DNA of 64,000 nucleotides, taken from assembly GCA_900549855.1 (NCBI GenBank), contig URPS01000006.1, positions 4,263 to 68,262 on the forward strand, in the 5' to 3' direction. The position numbers and the translations under genes are program-made. Position 1 is the stretch's first letter. Every line of letters begins with the position of its first letter. Of this stretch, positions 1 through 8,350 are shown piece after piece. The notes beneath the pieces are model-generated. The model did not search any database. It was given only the letters and a program-made list of their open reading frames with translations, and had not been told where the DNA came from. Source of the DNA: an uncultured bacterium (lineage in GTDB: Bacteria > Cyanobacteriota > Vampirovibrionia > Gastranaerophilales > Gastranaerophilaceae).

Positions 1-531
1 TGTTTTTACAAGTTCACTCAAAAGTTCATAATCAGGACCTTCTGTTGGTTCACCAGATTCTAATGTATAACCTGCAAGTGTTGTAGAAATTATATCAGCA
101 CCTAGTTGGGCGCAGTTTATACCTTCTTCCAATGTAGAAATATCTGCCATTGCTAATCTTTTTGCATTATGAATTGTTGAAATAATTTCTTCTAATCTAC
201 AACCGTCGTGCGGACGAGAAGTTCCATCAAATGCAATAATATCCGCTCCGGCATCAATAAGTTCGTTAACTTCCTTAAGCCCAGGGGTGATATATACAAT
301 CTCTTTCCAATTTGAAGGCAAACCGCTTGGCTTGGTTAAACCAATTACAGGTACATTAAGTTTTCTGGCATTTTTCACATCTCTTGCACCTGCAACTCTA
401 AGAGCTCCGGCTCCGCCATTAACAACAGATTGCATCATTGCAAACATACAATCTTCTTTATACAAAGGTTCATCAGGCATGGCCTGAGAAGATACCACAA
501 TTTTCCCTTTTAAATATTCCAAAATTTCCAT
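1..531 (-). CDS. nanE: N-acetylmannosamine-6-phosphate 2-epimerase, C-terminus cut by the window edge
   Basis: The 177 visible residues match NanE, a TIM-barrel enzyme that converts ManNAc-6-P to GlcNAc-6-P in sialic acid and amino-sugar use. Seen directly: the N-terminal strand with SSQAMPDEP (residues 14-22), VIGLTK (62-67) whose Lys67 corresponds to the family's catalytic lysine, IIAFDGTSRP, and MADISTLEEG near residue 130. The catalytic glutamate region lies beyond the window, so the gene is partial only because of the edge. The ATG at 531 has no clear Shine-Dalgarno. No other sialic acid genes are visible. The family call is firm; the in vivo pathway is inferred. Confidence 0.88.
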   Translation of the reverse strand, partial: MEILEYLKGKIVVSSQAMPDEPLYKEDCMFAMMQSVVNGGAGALRVAGARDVKNARKLNVPVIGLTKPSGLPSNWKEIVYITPGLKEVNELIDAGADIIAFDGTSRPHDGCRLEEIISTIHNAKRLAMADISTLEEGINCAQLGADIISTTLAGYTLESGEPTEGPDYELLSELVKT

Positions 532-576
532 ACAAAAATTTTACCAAAAATAAGCTGTATCGTAAAGAAAAAACTA

Positions 577-605
577 TTGATAAAATCAAAAACCAAGTTT
601 ATAAT
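577..605 (+). promoter_or_regulatory. Sigma70-type promoter for the 727-1698 gene
   Basis: TTGATA (577-582), a 17-bp spacer and a perfect TATAAT (600-605). Transcription should start near 612, leaving a leader of about 115 nt before the ATG at 727. Confidence 0.7.
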
Positions 606-611
606 TAAAGT

Positions 612-726
612 ATTACTACCTGATAGTAATACACCTTCTCTTATGGGGGAGGGAGCAGACGTTGGAGAGGCTGTGCCGAACCTTACGAATGTGGGTAGGG
701 ACTACAATTAATTTTGTGGAGATTGT
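612..726 (+). other. Structured, locally GC-rich 5' leader of unknown function
   Basis: The leader opens with a perfect 8-bp hairpin (GTATTACT and AGTAATAC around a 7-nt loop, about 610-632). A G-rich stretch with GGGGGAGGGAG follows. It resembles the GC-rich dispersed repeats elsewhere in the window more than its AT-rich surroundings. No known riboswitch consensus was recognised. It may be a repeat fragment or an RNA regulatory leader. Confidence 0.35.
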
Positions 727-1698
727 ATGAAAAAGAATGCGATTTATTTATGTGTGGCTGCAGTTATAGTTGTTGCAGTATGCGGGATTTCTGTTGTATC
801 AAACAAGGATAAGAACAAAGCAGTTACTCTTCCTGCAAAAGAAGAACGACCGGTTGACAATACAGTCGTGAAAGAAACTCCAAAACCTGTTACGCATAAG
901 CCAACACAGACTAAAAAAGTTGAGAAAACAGAAGAAGTTAAAAAGGCAAAGATGTATGATGAAAACAACATTTTACCATTATCAGCTGTTGCAGAAATCT
1001 CCACGCTAACTGATTCTATGAAAGAAAGTGTAAATTCTCTTATAGAAAACTCCAATTTGTATTACTTAAAGAAACACAAAGACAAAGTATTTATGATTGT
1101 CGGCAATTCCGGCGATGAAAAGTATCAACGCCACGATATAGAATTTGTAGAAATCAACCATTCCGGTCACAAAAAAGTTACTAAGTTTGGCAACATAGAA
1201 GAACATGCCGGAGATAATGATGAATGGACTTTTGATGAAACATCTAATTTACCGCAAAAACATATTAAATATAATTCTAAAGGCGATATTGAGTACACAG
1301 AGATTTGGAATTATTCTCCTGACGAACAAATTAAATATGAAATGAAAGATGGGAATGGTAAAGTTCTATCTATCAAAAAGGAAACTCCTGATGGCGATAC
1401 AAATGTCAGAGTTGAACATTTAATTTATGATGAAGATGGCAATACAAAACTAAATATTTCAGCTAATTATGAAGGTCCTGACATTACCAGATTCACATAC
1501 TTCAATGCAGATAAACCTCATGACGGTACAACCCTAATGAGCACATATGAAGACGGTGTTAAGACTAAAGAAGTCGTATATTCTTCTAACTACAAAGTTC
1601 AAAACACATATGAAGCTGAGTACAAAGATGGAGAGCGTGTTAATATCAGAATTCTTGACGATAAAAATAATGTGGTAGAAGATATTACAGCTGAATAG
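727..1698 (+). CDS. Exported or membrane-anchored protein with YD/MORN-like repeats
   Basis: This 323-residue protein begins MKKNAIYLCVAAVIVVAV, a signal anchor (residues 5-24). A Lys/Pro/Thr-rich linker follows (about 30-75), then a domain of repeating polar strands in which YNSKGD, YEMKDGNGKV, YDEDGNTK and YEDGVKTK recur. These resemble the repeats of YwqK-like or YD-repeat wall and surface proteins. There are no catalytic motifs. It is monocistronic behind its own strong promoter. Periplasmic or surface location is inferred from the anchor; function is unknown. Confidence 0.6.
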   Translation: MKKNAIYLCVAAVIVVAVCGISVVSNKDKNKAVTLPAKEERPVDNTVVKETPKPVTHKPTQTKKVEKTEEVKKAKMYDENNILPLSAVAEISTLTDSMKESVNSLIENSNLYYLKKHKDKVFMIVGNSGDEKYQRHDIEFVEINHSGHKKVTKFGNIEEHAGDNDEWTFDETSNLPQKHIKYNSKGDIEYTEIWNYSPDEQIKYEMKDGNGKVLSIKKETPDGDTNVRVEHLIYDEDGNTKLNISANYEGPDITRFTYFNADKPHDGTTLMSTYEDGVKTKEVVYSSNYKVQNTYEAEYKDGERVNIRILDDKNNVVEDITAE

Positions 1699-1715
1699 GA
1701 TATTTAAAATTATTG

Positions 1716-1775
1716 GTGGGTACGCAATTCTTTATCATCGTTAAATTGCAGCGATTTATCGCAAGCTTTACCCAC
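1716..1775. repeat. Nested palindrome between convergent genes
   Basis: GTGGGTA (1716-1722) and TACCCAC (1769-1775) close a 60-bp region. Inside are GCAATT/AATTGC and GCGAT/ATCGC inverted pairs. It lies between the 3' ends of two convergent genes and could act as a bidirectional transcript end, but it lacks a clean T-tract. Confidence 0.35.
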
Positions 1776-1796
1776 TCTACAAAATTCTCAATACCC

Positions 1797-2597
1797 TTAA
1801 AAAAAGTACAACGGTTCTGATTCAACTTTTTTAGGGCGTGTAAATTTTTGCATAATTATATTTGCAGCACCGACCGCCAAACCTGTCCCGACAGCATGAC
1901 CAACGTACGTCATAAGAGCTTTAGCGTACAATTTTTTCATATTATTTATCAGCGGTTTTGCAAGTCCGGTTTTCTTTGCAAGTTGAACTCCCTTATAACT
2001 TGCCATACCTTCCTCAAAAACAGTCGGTAACATACAAGCAAAAGCCAATTTACCACTGTTATCTTTTATATAATCAAATCCATCACGTTGGGCATCTTTT
2101 GGTTTTGAACTGGAAAACATTGCAATTGTACCCAGCCAACCGGCTGCAATTCTCCCCGGCCAGCGAAGTTTACTCAAAAGTTTTCCGGCTTTTCCTGTGA
2201 TATCATTCATTGCGTGTCCGAGTTCGTGAAACCCTGCAATAGAAATTTTATCCGTATTAATTTTTACAACCTTTGCTTTCTTAAAAAATGCAGCGTTTGT
2301 ACCCATTAGATAATCAAAATCGTTTGGCGAAACGGCTTTTTCAAGTTCCATTTGACGAATAGATACACCCTTCTTGTCCAATCCTGAGAGTTTAAGCGAG
2401 TTCAAAAACGCATCTTTGTACAAATGATTCTGCAACGGCTCTCTCATAAGCTGTCGCTCAAAAGGCTTTCCACACATAGGCAAAACAGTACCCATAATGC
2501 CGGATGAAACAGCACCCGCCATTATGTAACCTTTATACCAATCGCCGCCAGAGCGAGGAACATATTGGTTGCCATCATAATAGTATGAATTTGCCAT
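1797..2597 (-). CDS. HELGH zinc-metallopeptidase-like protein with hydrophobic segments
   Basis: A 266-residue protein counted from the ATG at 2597; a TTG 12 bp upstream is possible but badly spaced from the AAAGG. GFHELGHAM (about 122-130) contains HExxH, the zinc-binding and catalytic motif of gluzincin-type peptidases. EEGMAS about 70 residues later could supply the third zinc ligand, as in minigluzincins. Hydrophobic Gly/Ala-rich stretches lie near 25-42 and 225-250. The Tyr/Asn-rich N-terminus is typical of lineage-specific proteins here. Peptidase activity is inferred from motif and spacing only; the substrate is unknown. It converges on the gene at 727-1698. Confidence 0.55.
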   Translation of the reverse strand: MANSYYYDGNQYVPRSGGDWYKGYIMAGAVSSGIMGTVLPMCGKPFERQLMREPLQNHLYKDAFLNSLKLSGLDKKGVSIRQMELEKAVSPNDFDYLMGTNAAFFKKAKVVKINTDKISIAGFHELGHAMNDITGKAGKLLSKLRWPGRIAAGWLGTIAMFSSSKPKDAQRDGFDYIKDNSGKLAFACMLPTVFEEGMASYKGVQLAKKTGLAKPLINNMKKLYAKALMTYVGHAVGTGLAVGAANIIMQKFTRPKKVESEPLYFF

Positions 2598-2681
2598 TTG
2601 TTTACACAACCTTTAGAACTACACTTATCTATAATAAAACAAGCATAGAGAAAAAATTGCTTAATTATTAATTTTTATAAA

Positions 2682-3125
2682 CTATCTGCCGATTTCTGTA
2701 GCTTTTGATGCCATTGAACGTGAAATATTAATCAAAGCAAGGTTGGCTTCATAAGCTCTTTGTGCCATAATAGCATCTGCCATATCAACCATCGCATTAA
2801 CGTTTGAAGCTCTTATGTATCCGTTAGCATCAGCGTCAGGATGTCCGGGAGAATAAATTCTTTCTCCGACGGTAGGGTCTTCTACACATCCGTTAAACAC
2901 AACTCCGCCTTGTAAATATGGAAGAGTTCCCACGCCGAACACATCATTTTTCATTGTATTCATCAAACCGTGGAATGAAATATCTTCTGAGGCATTCAAT
3001 ACAGGAATTCTTCTAACATAATTCGGTGTATCAACGTTCGCAATGTTCTTTGCGTGAATATCCAATCTCAAACCATGCGCTTTTAATGCGTTTGAGCCAA
3101 TATTCATTGATTCCATTATACTCAT
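2682..3125 (-). CDS. flgC: Flagellar basal-body rod protein FlgC
   Basis: The protein has 147 residues, a normal length for FlgC. The N-terminal helix contains KNIANVDTPNYVRR (about 27-40), the rod-protein signature. The C-terminal helix has NVNAMVDMADAIMAQRAYEANL, typical of FlgC/FlgG rod proteins. FlgC builds the proximal rod in the periplasm with FlgB and FlgF. It is the last gene of a minus-strand operon running FlgF/G-like, FlgG-like, FlgB, FlgC. The usual next gene, fliE, is not present downstream. Confidence 0.9.
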   Translation of the reverse strand: MSIMESMNIGSNALKAHGLRLDIHAKNIANVDTPNYVRRIPVLNASEDISFHGLMNTMKNDVFGVGTLPYLQGGVVFNGCVEDPTVGERIYSPGHPDADANGYIRASNVNAMVDMADAIMAQRAYEANLALINISRSMASKATEIGR

Positions 3126-3156
3126 TTTATGCCTGCTTTCTAGTTAATAATTATAT

Positions 3157-3507
3157 CTACTTACCAACATTAATTACAGTTTTCATTTCTGTAATAATAT
3201 TAGACATTCTTCTTGTTGCCATTGTATAAAGCAAAGAGTTTTTCTGGACTTCTGCCAACTCTTCAGCAATATCAATTTCTTGTTTCCTTCTATCTTCCAA
3301 AACTCCGGAAGGTCCAAGCTCTGTAGAAAGTTTTGTTTCTAAAGGACTATTCATTGAGCCTAAATACATAGAAAAATCAATATCACGTCTTACGTACCCC
3401 GGAGTATCTACGTTAGCAATGTTTGAACCCAAAGCCCTTTGTCTTTGTGATATCAAATCAAGCATTAAGCCTGTTTTTCCCATTGAATCTAAACTTGTAA
3501 ATGTCAT
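3157..3507 (-). CDS. flgB: Flagellar basal-body rod protein FlgB
   Basis: The protein has 116 residues. SNIANVDTPGYVRRDIDF (about 29-46) is the flagellar basal-body rod signature. The middle is short and variable, and the C-terminal helix (EVQKNSLLYTMATRRMSNII) has the family pattern. FlgB is the most proximal rod subunit at the MS ring. It lies 31 bp upstream of flgC and 10 bp downstream of the FlgG-like gene, so co-transcription is very likely. Confidence 0.9.
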   Translation of the reverse strand: MTFTSLDSMGKTGLMLDLISQRQRALGSNIANVDTPGYVRRDIDFSMYLGSMNSPLETKLSTELGPSGVLEDRRKQEIDIAEELAEVQKNSLLYTMATRRMSNIITEMKTVINVGK

Positions 3508-3517
3508 ATCAATCTAC

Positions 3518-4231
3518 CTACTCTCTAATGTTAATAGCCTTGTTGTACATATCATCCGCAACTTTCATAAGGTTCATACTGGCAATCATTGAAGTATTCA
3601 ATCTCATTAAATCATTGATTTCATCATAAATATTGGTATTAGAAACTTCCGTTGCGTACTGTTTGATATTTTGAGTATCCTTGATAATCTTTGGCGCTCC
3701 TGATTCGTCATTATAAACCATCTTATTATTATGACCTTGTTCCAAAGCTTCCGGACAATCAAATTGAACTATAGGAATAGTACCAATTTTTTCCGGCAAA
3801 GAACCTGCATTATCATAATTTATTACGTCACCATTCGGTTTAATTTCGAATTTATAAGAGTTTGCAGGTATTTTTATTCCGTCACCGACCATCCAGTCAT
3901 CGACTGTCATCAAATAACCGTTTTCGCCTCTTTTGAATGCGCCATCACGTGTATACTGAATCTCACCATCTGCAGATACAACAGGAATATATCCCTCGCC
4001 TTGAATAGCTACATCATAAGGATTCTTGCTTATTCTTACAGAACCTTGGAGAGCATTTGTTCTAATTGCACCATCTATAGACCCATCTTCTCTCAGAATT
4101 TGTTCAAAGCGTGAAGTCTTATATGCTGCGGTATTGTAGTTTGCAAGGTTATTTGCAACATAACCTAATTTCTCAAACTGCATTGTAGCATTATTTATAC
4201 TTTTTCTTACTACTGCTTGCATATTATACAT
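3518..4231 (-). CDS. Flagellar rod/hook-basal-body protein of the FlgF/FlgG family (copy 2)
   Basis: 237 residues. The N-terminal rod helix has the motif ANNLANYNTAAYK (about 27-39) in place of the usual NLANVNTxGFK. Next come a beta-rich core (NPYDVAIQGEGYIPV, YTRDGAFKR, about 73-108) diagnostic of FlgE/F/G proteins, and a C-terminal helix ending NLMKVADDMYNKAINI. GGAGG lies about 8 nt before the ATG. It is slightly shorter than classical FlgG (about 260). FlgF (proximal) and FlgG (distal) cannot be separated from sequence alone. Confidence 0.82.
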   Translation of the reverse strand: MYNMQAVVRKSINNATMQFEKLGYVANNLANYNTAAYKTSRFEQILREDGSIDGAIRTNALQGSVRISKNPYDVAIQGEGYIPVVSADGEIQYTRDGAFKRGENGYLMTVDDWMVGDGIKIPANSYKFEIKPNGDVINYDNAGSLPEKIGTIPIVQFDCPEALEQGHNNKMVYNDESGAPKIIKDTQNIKQYATEVSNTNIYDEINDLMRLNTSMIASMNLMKVADDMYNKAINIRE

Positions 4232-4244
4232 AATTCAAAACCTC

Positions 4245-4943
4245 CTAGCTTGAAGAGCCTAATTGGCTTATTACTTTTTGCAAATTTGAACTTTCAAGCA
4301 GAAAAATCTGTCTGTTAGCTTCAAAATTTCTTACAACGGGTTTCACAGCTAAAAATTCATTTTGCAATGTTACGTTAGAATACTCGTTGTAACCTTGTTT
4401 TACATCAGGGTTTAAAACCGCCATACCGTTTGCATCAACAATTCCTAAATATCCTGCTTCTACAAGTTGATTAGAGCCTTTTGCATAAACACTGACTTTT
4501 CCTTTGGTGTTTACAACAACCTGAGATTCATCATCCGGAACTACAGGAAGTTTAATTGGCATGCCGGCATCTGACAACACAGGGCAATCTTCTAAGTTTA
4601 GCAAATTGCCATATCTATCTAGTTTAAAACGTCCGTCACGTGTTAGCTTAACACCTTCCGGAGTTTGAACTTGAAAATAGCCCTTGTTTGCCATAGAAAT
4701 ATCCAATGGATTTTTAGAAACCATAATTCTGCCGACTTGATCATCGACAGTACTTGATAACCCGTGTACACCTATATATTCTGTGAATGAAGATACTATC
4801 GGCTCTTTACGCTGATATCCGACTTTATCGAATCCGGCAACATTTTCATTAATCATACCGATTAATTCACTCTGCACATGCATCGCTCTAATTGATGCCT
4901 TCATACCTTGTTCACAAAATCTTACACCGCCATTGATTTGCAT
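4245..4943 (-). CDS. Flagellar rod protein of the FlgF/FlgG family (copy 1, first gene of the operon)
   Basis: 232 residues. The N-terminal rod motif is diverged (NENVAGFDKVGYQRK, about 32-46), and the FlgF/G core NPLDISMANKGYFQV and LTRDGRFKLDRYGNL is present. The C-terminal helix (NEFLAVKPVVRNFEANRQIF) matches the FlgG C-domain. AGAGG precedes the ATG by 7 nt. It opens the four-gene rod operon. With its neighbour it presumably provides the FlgF/FlgG pair, one proximal and one distal, though which is which is not resolved. Confidence 0.8.
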   Translation of the reverse strand: MQINGGVRFCEQGMKASIRAMHVQSELIGMINENVAGFDKVGYQRKEPIVSSFTEYIGVHGLSSTVDDQVGRIMVSKNPLDISMANKGYFQVQTPEGVKLTRDGRFKLDRYGNLLNLEDCPVLSDAGMPIKLPVVPDDESQVVVNTKGKVSVYAKGSNQLVEAGYLGIVDANGMAVLNPDVKQGYNEYSNVTLQNEFLAVKPVVRNFEANRQIFLLESSNLQKVISQLGSSS

Positions 4944-5173
4944 AGTTATACCTCTTTTGTATCTTAAACGGATGATTAATATAAATACTTGAGTTTATTT
5001 TTATAAAATCATTCATTTAATGTAGACGGTATATATTTAAGGATGATATTTAAAAAGTCAAAATTGAATTCTCATATAAAATTTTAAACCGCAAAGTCAC
5101 TATAGTCAGCAATCATCAATATTTCGTTAAAAAGATTCTTGTTGCGATTAATTAAATACATTGCAATAACCGT

Positions 5174-5932
5174 TTATAAATTAACATTTAACTCATATAA
5201 AACTCTTAAACCTTCAAGAGTCAGGTATGGATTAACAAAATCAAATTTGCGATTCATGTATTTTGTAATCAAGCCGGAATAACCACCTGTTGCTATAATT
5301 GTAGCTTTTTCTCCAAGCTCATCTTCGCATTGTCTAATCAAACCTTCAATAGCGGAAGCAGAACCTCGTATTACACCGGATAAAATTGCATCCGCCGTAT
5401 TATCCCCTATCGCTTTATCAACAGTATCAGGTTCAATTTTAGGCAACTTAGAAGTACTGTTATTAAGCGCTCTGAATTGAAGATTAAGCCCCGGCATAAT
5501 TACACCACCAAGAAAATCACCGTTTTTATCAATAATATCAAATGTTGTAGCTGTACCCAAATCAACTATTATCGCAGGTTTTGAATACAATACATAAGCC
5601 CCGCAAGCATTTGCAATTCTATCCGCACCGGCTTCTTTCGGATTTTTAAGTTTTAGTTTAATACCCAAATTTAATTTGTTTGTAAGAAGCATTGAATTAA
5701 TATGAAATACATTGTCTGCTGCGTGTTTCACTACTCGGTTTAATTCATCAACAACAGACGCAATTATGCAGGCATGAATGTTATACTTTTTGAACAGAGT
5801 ATGCAAAAGTATTTCATATTCTTCTTGTGGAAGTTCTTTATCTGAAGGAAGCCTGAATGTTTCCAAAATACTTTCATTTTCAAAAACTCCGAGTGTAATA
5901 TTTGTGTTACCGATATCAATTGCAAGAAGCAT
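5174..5932 (-). CDS. coaX: Type III pantothenate kinase
   Basis: 252 residues, the usual CoaX length. The ATP/phosphate-binding DIGNTN (residues 5-10), the pantothenate-binding GADRIANACGAY (about 102-113) and DLGTATTFD (about 124-132) are all present. It phosphorylates pantothenate in the first step of CoA synthesis and is insensitive to CoA feedback in known members. The start codon overlaps the stop of the upstream WYL gene (TAATG), so translation is coupled to that regulator. PanB and PanC for pantothenate synthesis lie 41 kb away in the window. Confidence 0.93.
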   Translation of the reverse strand: MLLAIDIGNTNITLGVFENESILETFRLPSDKELPQEEYEILLHTLFKKYNIHACIIASVVDELNRVVKHAADNVFHINSMLLTNKLNLGIKLKLKNPKEAGADRIANACGAYVLYSKPAIIVDLGTATTFDIIDKNGDFLGGVIMPGLNLQFRALNNSTSKLPKIEPDTVDKAIGDNTADAILSGVIRGSASAIEGLIRQCEDELGEKATIIATGGYSGLITKYMNRKFDFVNPYLTLEGLRVLYELNVNL

Positions 5933-6798
5933 TATATTTCTCCATAGTTTTTGAGTGCTGAATCAATTATTTCTTTCATTTCTTCACGATAGGTTTTAGG
6001 ATTAATAATTTCACACTTATCATCATACCTAAGAAGTCTGGAAAGCAAGATTTCTTTACCTTCTCCATGATTAGAAACAGTAATGCTTTTGCCATCAAAA
6101 GGTTTAATTAATCTTTCATTTTCACGAAGACTATATCTTTCTGCAAGAGGAGATTTTAGTTCAAACACAACCACTTGTTCGCTGTAATTTTTTACAAATT
6201 TATCACTCAAAACTTCAATACCGGAAATTCTTGAGGTATCAACCATTTTTTCACAACTGTTTGTTAGTACATGAAAGAAGTTTTTACCTTTGTTTTCTGT
6301 AATATTCAAAGGAATACAATCCCAAATTGTTTTATTTTTAAACATCAATCTGATTTTGCGTTTTTCTTTTATTGCACATTCAAACATCTCTACAGAAATT
6401 TGGTAAGTAGCTTTTTCTACACGAGAAATTTTTTTGTTAGAAAATCTATTAATTTTTTCAATAAAACCATCAAAAATCTTGTTATTCTTTTTAGACATTT
6501 CTTGTCTTATAATATTTTGCAATCTTTCTAATAAATCAGTATCTTTTACATCCAACTCTATACCAAACGGCATGCTTGCAACAAAATACTTGTTATGAAT
6601 CTTTGGAATATCAATTCCGCAATATCTGCAAGTGTTGATATATTTGCTGATAACACTATTATTAAAAAGGGGTTCTTTTTCGTTTTCGTTAAGTATAGAT
6701 ACAAGTTCTTGCATTGTATAATTGCCTTGCAGCAAAACTTGTAATGTTTTTAGAACTTGCATAGAGGAAATATTTTTTTTATTTGATAATTTAGACAT
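5932..6798 (-). CDS. WYL-domain transcriptional regulator, second of a tandem pair
   Basis: 288 residues. An N-terminal winged-helix-like region (about 10-60) is followed by a WYL-type beta-rich domain (about 130-210) and a C-terminal WCX-like extension ending in SRLLRYDDKCEIINPKTYREEM. WYL proteins are DNA-binding regulators that sense nucleic acid or small ligands. The WYL triad is degenerate. It overlaps the upstream paralogous regulator by 8 bp and coaX by 1 bp. The tandem pair recalls PafB/PafC heterodimers. The target is unknown. Confidence 0.65.
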   Translation of the reverse strand: MSKLSNKKNISSMQVLKTLQVLLQGNYTMQELVSILNENEKEPLFNNSVISKYINTCRYCGIDIPKIHNKYFVASMPFGIELDVKDTDLLERLQNIIRQEMSKKNNKIFDGFIEKINRFSNKKISRVEKATYQISVEMFECAIKEKRKIRLMFKNKTIWDCIPLNITENKGKNFFHVLTNSCEKMVDTSRISGIEVLSDKFVKNYSEQVVVFELKSPLAERYSLRENERLIKPFDGKSITVSNHGEGKEILLSRLLRYDDKCEIINPKTYREEMKEIIDSALKNYGEI

Positions 6799-7720
6799 TA
6801 TATACTCCTCTCATCTGTTTCAGTTTTTCAATAATATTATGTTTAAAATCTTCCGGTTCCAAAACTGTACACTCAGAACCAAAAGACAAAATTCTCTGCG
6901 TGGCAATAAAATCGTTATAATATACACCTTCTACAAGATAGCCTTTATCATTTGTTTCAAGAATATTTTCATTATCTTCAATTCTTGTTATACCAAAATT
7001 CTTAAGGAAAAATTTAACTTTTCTCGTCTTAACTTCTATATTTTCATGTCCATTTTCTCGATTAAGAACAGAAACGATACGCTTGATATTTAGAACAATT
7101 GACTTATTATTATCAAGGTCAAAACCATACAAATAAATTTTATCATTTTCAAATACAAGCTTTTGCGCAGAAACATTTTTTATAGAATTTTCTTTTGCAG
7201 TTGGAGTATGATAAGTAATCTGTAATACCCTGTTCCATCTGCAATCTTCTAACAGCGTTTTTACGATACTTGTATCAAAAGATTTTAGAACTGATAAACC
7301 ATAAAGAGTTTCACGTGTTTCAGAATCACTTATATGTTCTGCTAATTTATTAAAAAGCTCATGGTATTCAAGAATCAACTCTATGTTCGCACTTTCTTTA
7401 ATCCATTTGTATGCCTTTTTGATTACATTAAATTCTTCGTCCGTAATTGTAAGCGAAAATGGATGATTCAAAAGAGTATATTTATATCCGGTCTTTATAT
7501 TCGCTTTAGTAATATCGCACCCCATTATTCTGAGCGTATTCAAGTCAATACGCAAAATATCGTCTGAGTGTTCAGGCTCCATTATATTAAATCCGATAAA
7601 TTTTTCTCTGATTTCTTCCAAAGTCCTTGGAGCTTCTATTAATAAACCAATAAGCACAATAGCTCTCATTCCTGTTAAAGAAATTTGATTTAGCTCTGTT
7701 TTATCCGCCGGCTTAAACAT
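6791..7720 (-). CDS. WYL-domain transcriptional regulator, first of a tandem pair
   Basis: 309 residues. The N-terminus (SLTGMRAIVLIGLLIEAPRTLEEIRE, about 14-39) looks like a winged HTH with a helix on each side. The WYL-like core spans about 165-230 (LQITYHTPTAKEN, KLVFENDKIYLYGFDLDNN, LNIKRIV). The C-terminal arm (ATQRILSFGSECTVLEPEDF) corresponds to the WCX element. GGGGAG sits 6 nt before the ATG. It heads an operon with the second WYL protein and coaX. Confidence 0.7.
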   Translation of the reverse strand: MFKPADKTELNQISLTGMRAIVLIGLLIEAPRTLEEIREKFIGFNIMEPEHSDDILRIDLNTLRIMGCDITKANIKTGYKYTLLNHPFSLTITDEEFNVIKKAYKWIKESANIELILEYHELFNKLAEHISDSETRETLYGLSVLKSFDTSIVKTLLEDCRWNRVLQITYHTPTAKENSIKNVSAQKLVFENDKIYLYGFDLDNNKSIVLNIKRIVSVLNRENGHENIEVKTRKVKFFLKNFGITRIEDNENILETNDKGYLVEGVYYNDFIATQRILSFGSECTVLEPEDFKHNIIEKLKQMRGVYNV

Positions 7721-7777
7721 TGTACTCCCCTTCTATAATTGTAAATTTATTCATAAAATTACTGATACGCATACATA

Positions 7778-8350
7778 TTATTTGCATAAATTGACTAAAT
7801 ATTCAATCATATCTTCACAATATCTTCTTTCTGTTGCACTGAACGGAAGAACATCTCCGGATAAAGTTTTTCTAATTTTAGCCAAGACTCCCTGCTGTTT
7901 TCCTTTAGGAACGTAGTCCATTTTCGTTACGACAGTTATTATCGGAAGATTATGCGCTTCAACCCACTCACGCATTTGTATATCATTTTTCTGCACATCA
8001 TGTCTTGCATCAACCAGTTGAATAAGAGTTCTTATTTGTTCTCTATTAAGAAGATATTCTTCCAAATACTTTTGCCATCTTGCTTGCGCTTCTTTTGAAA
8101 CTTTAGCATACCCATACCCTGGTAAATCCGCAATTGTAAAAATATCAGAAAAATTAAAAAAGTTTATTAATCTTGTTTTTCCGGGGGTGTTAGAAGTTTT
8201 TGCAAGTTTTTTATTATTAGCTAACGCATTTATAAAAGAAGATTTACCAACATTAGAACGTCCAAGCATAGGAAATTCCGGTAATTGGAATGGCGGACAC
8301 TGGGAAAGTTTCTCTGCGCTTACGATAAAATTTGCGTTAAGCTGTTTCAT
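7778..8350 (-). CDS. engB: Ribosome-biogenesis GTPase EngB (YsxC/YihA)
   Basis: 190 residues. GTPase motifs in order: G1 GRSNVGKSS (about 31), the G2-region TPGKTR, G3 DLPGYG (about 74-79) with the family's YAKVSKE, G4 TKMD and G5 SATE. EngB is a TRAFAC GTPase needed for 50S subunit assembly. Its start overlaps the end of the upstream 85-residue gene by 14 bp, so the two are probably translated together. Confidence 0.95.
   Translation of the reverse strand: MKQLNANFIVSAEKLSQCPPFQLPEFPMLGRSNVGKSSFINALANNKKLAKTSNTPGKTRLINFFNFSDIFTIADLPGYGYAKVSKEAQARWQKYLEEYLLNREQIRTLIQLVDARHDVQKNDIQMREWVEAHNLPIITVVTKMDYVPKGKQQGVLAKIRKTLSGDVLPFSATERRYCEDMIEYLVNLCK

Noticed and set aside
744..1055. Minus-strand ORF opposite the exported protein at 727-1698
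   Set aside because: No Shine-Dalgarno, and low-complexity Ser/Thr/Phe composition mirrors the Lys/Glu codons of the sense gene. A shadow ORF.
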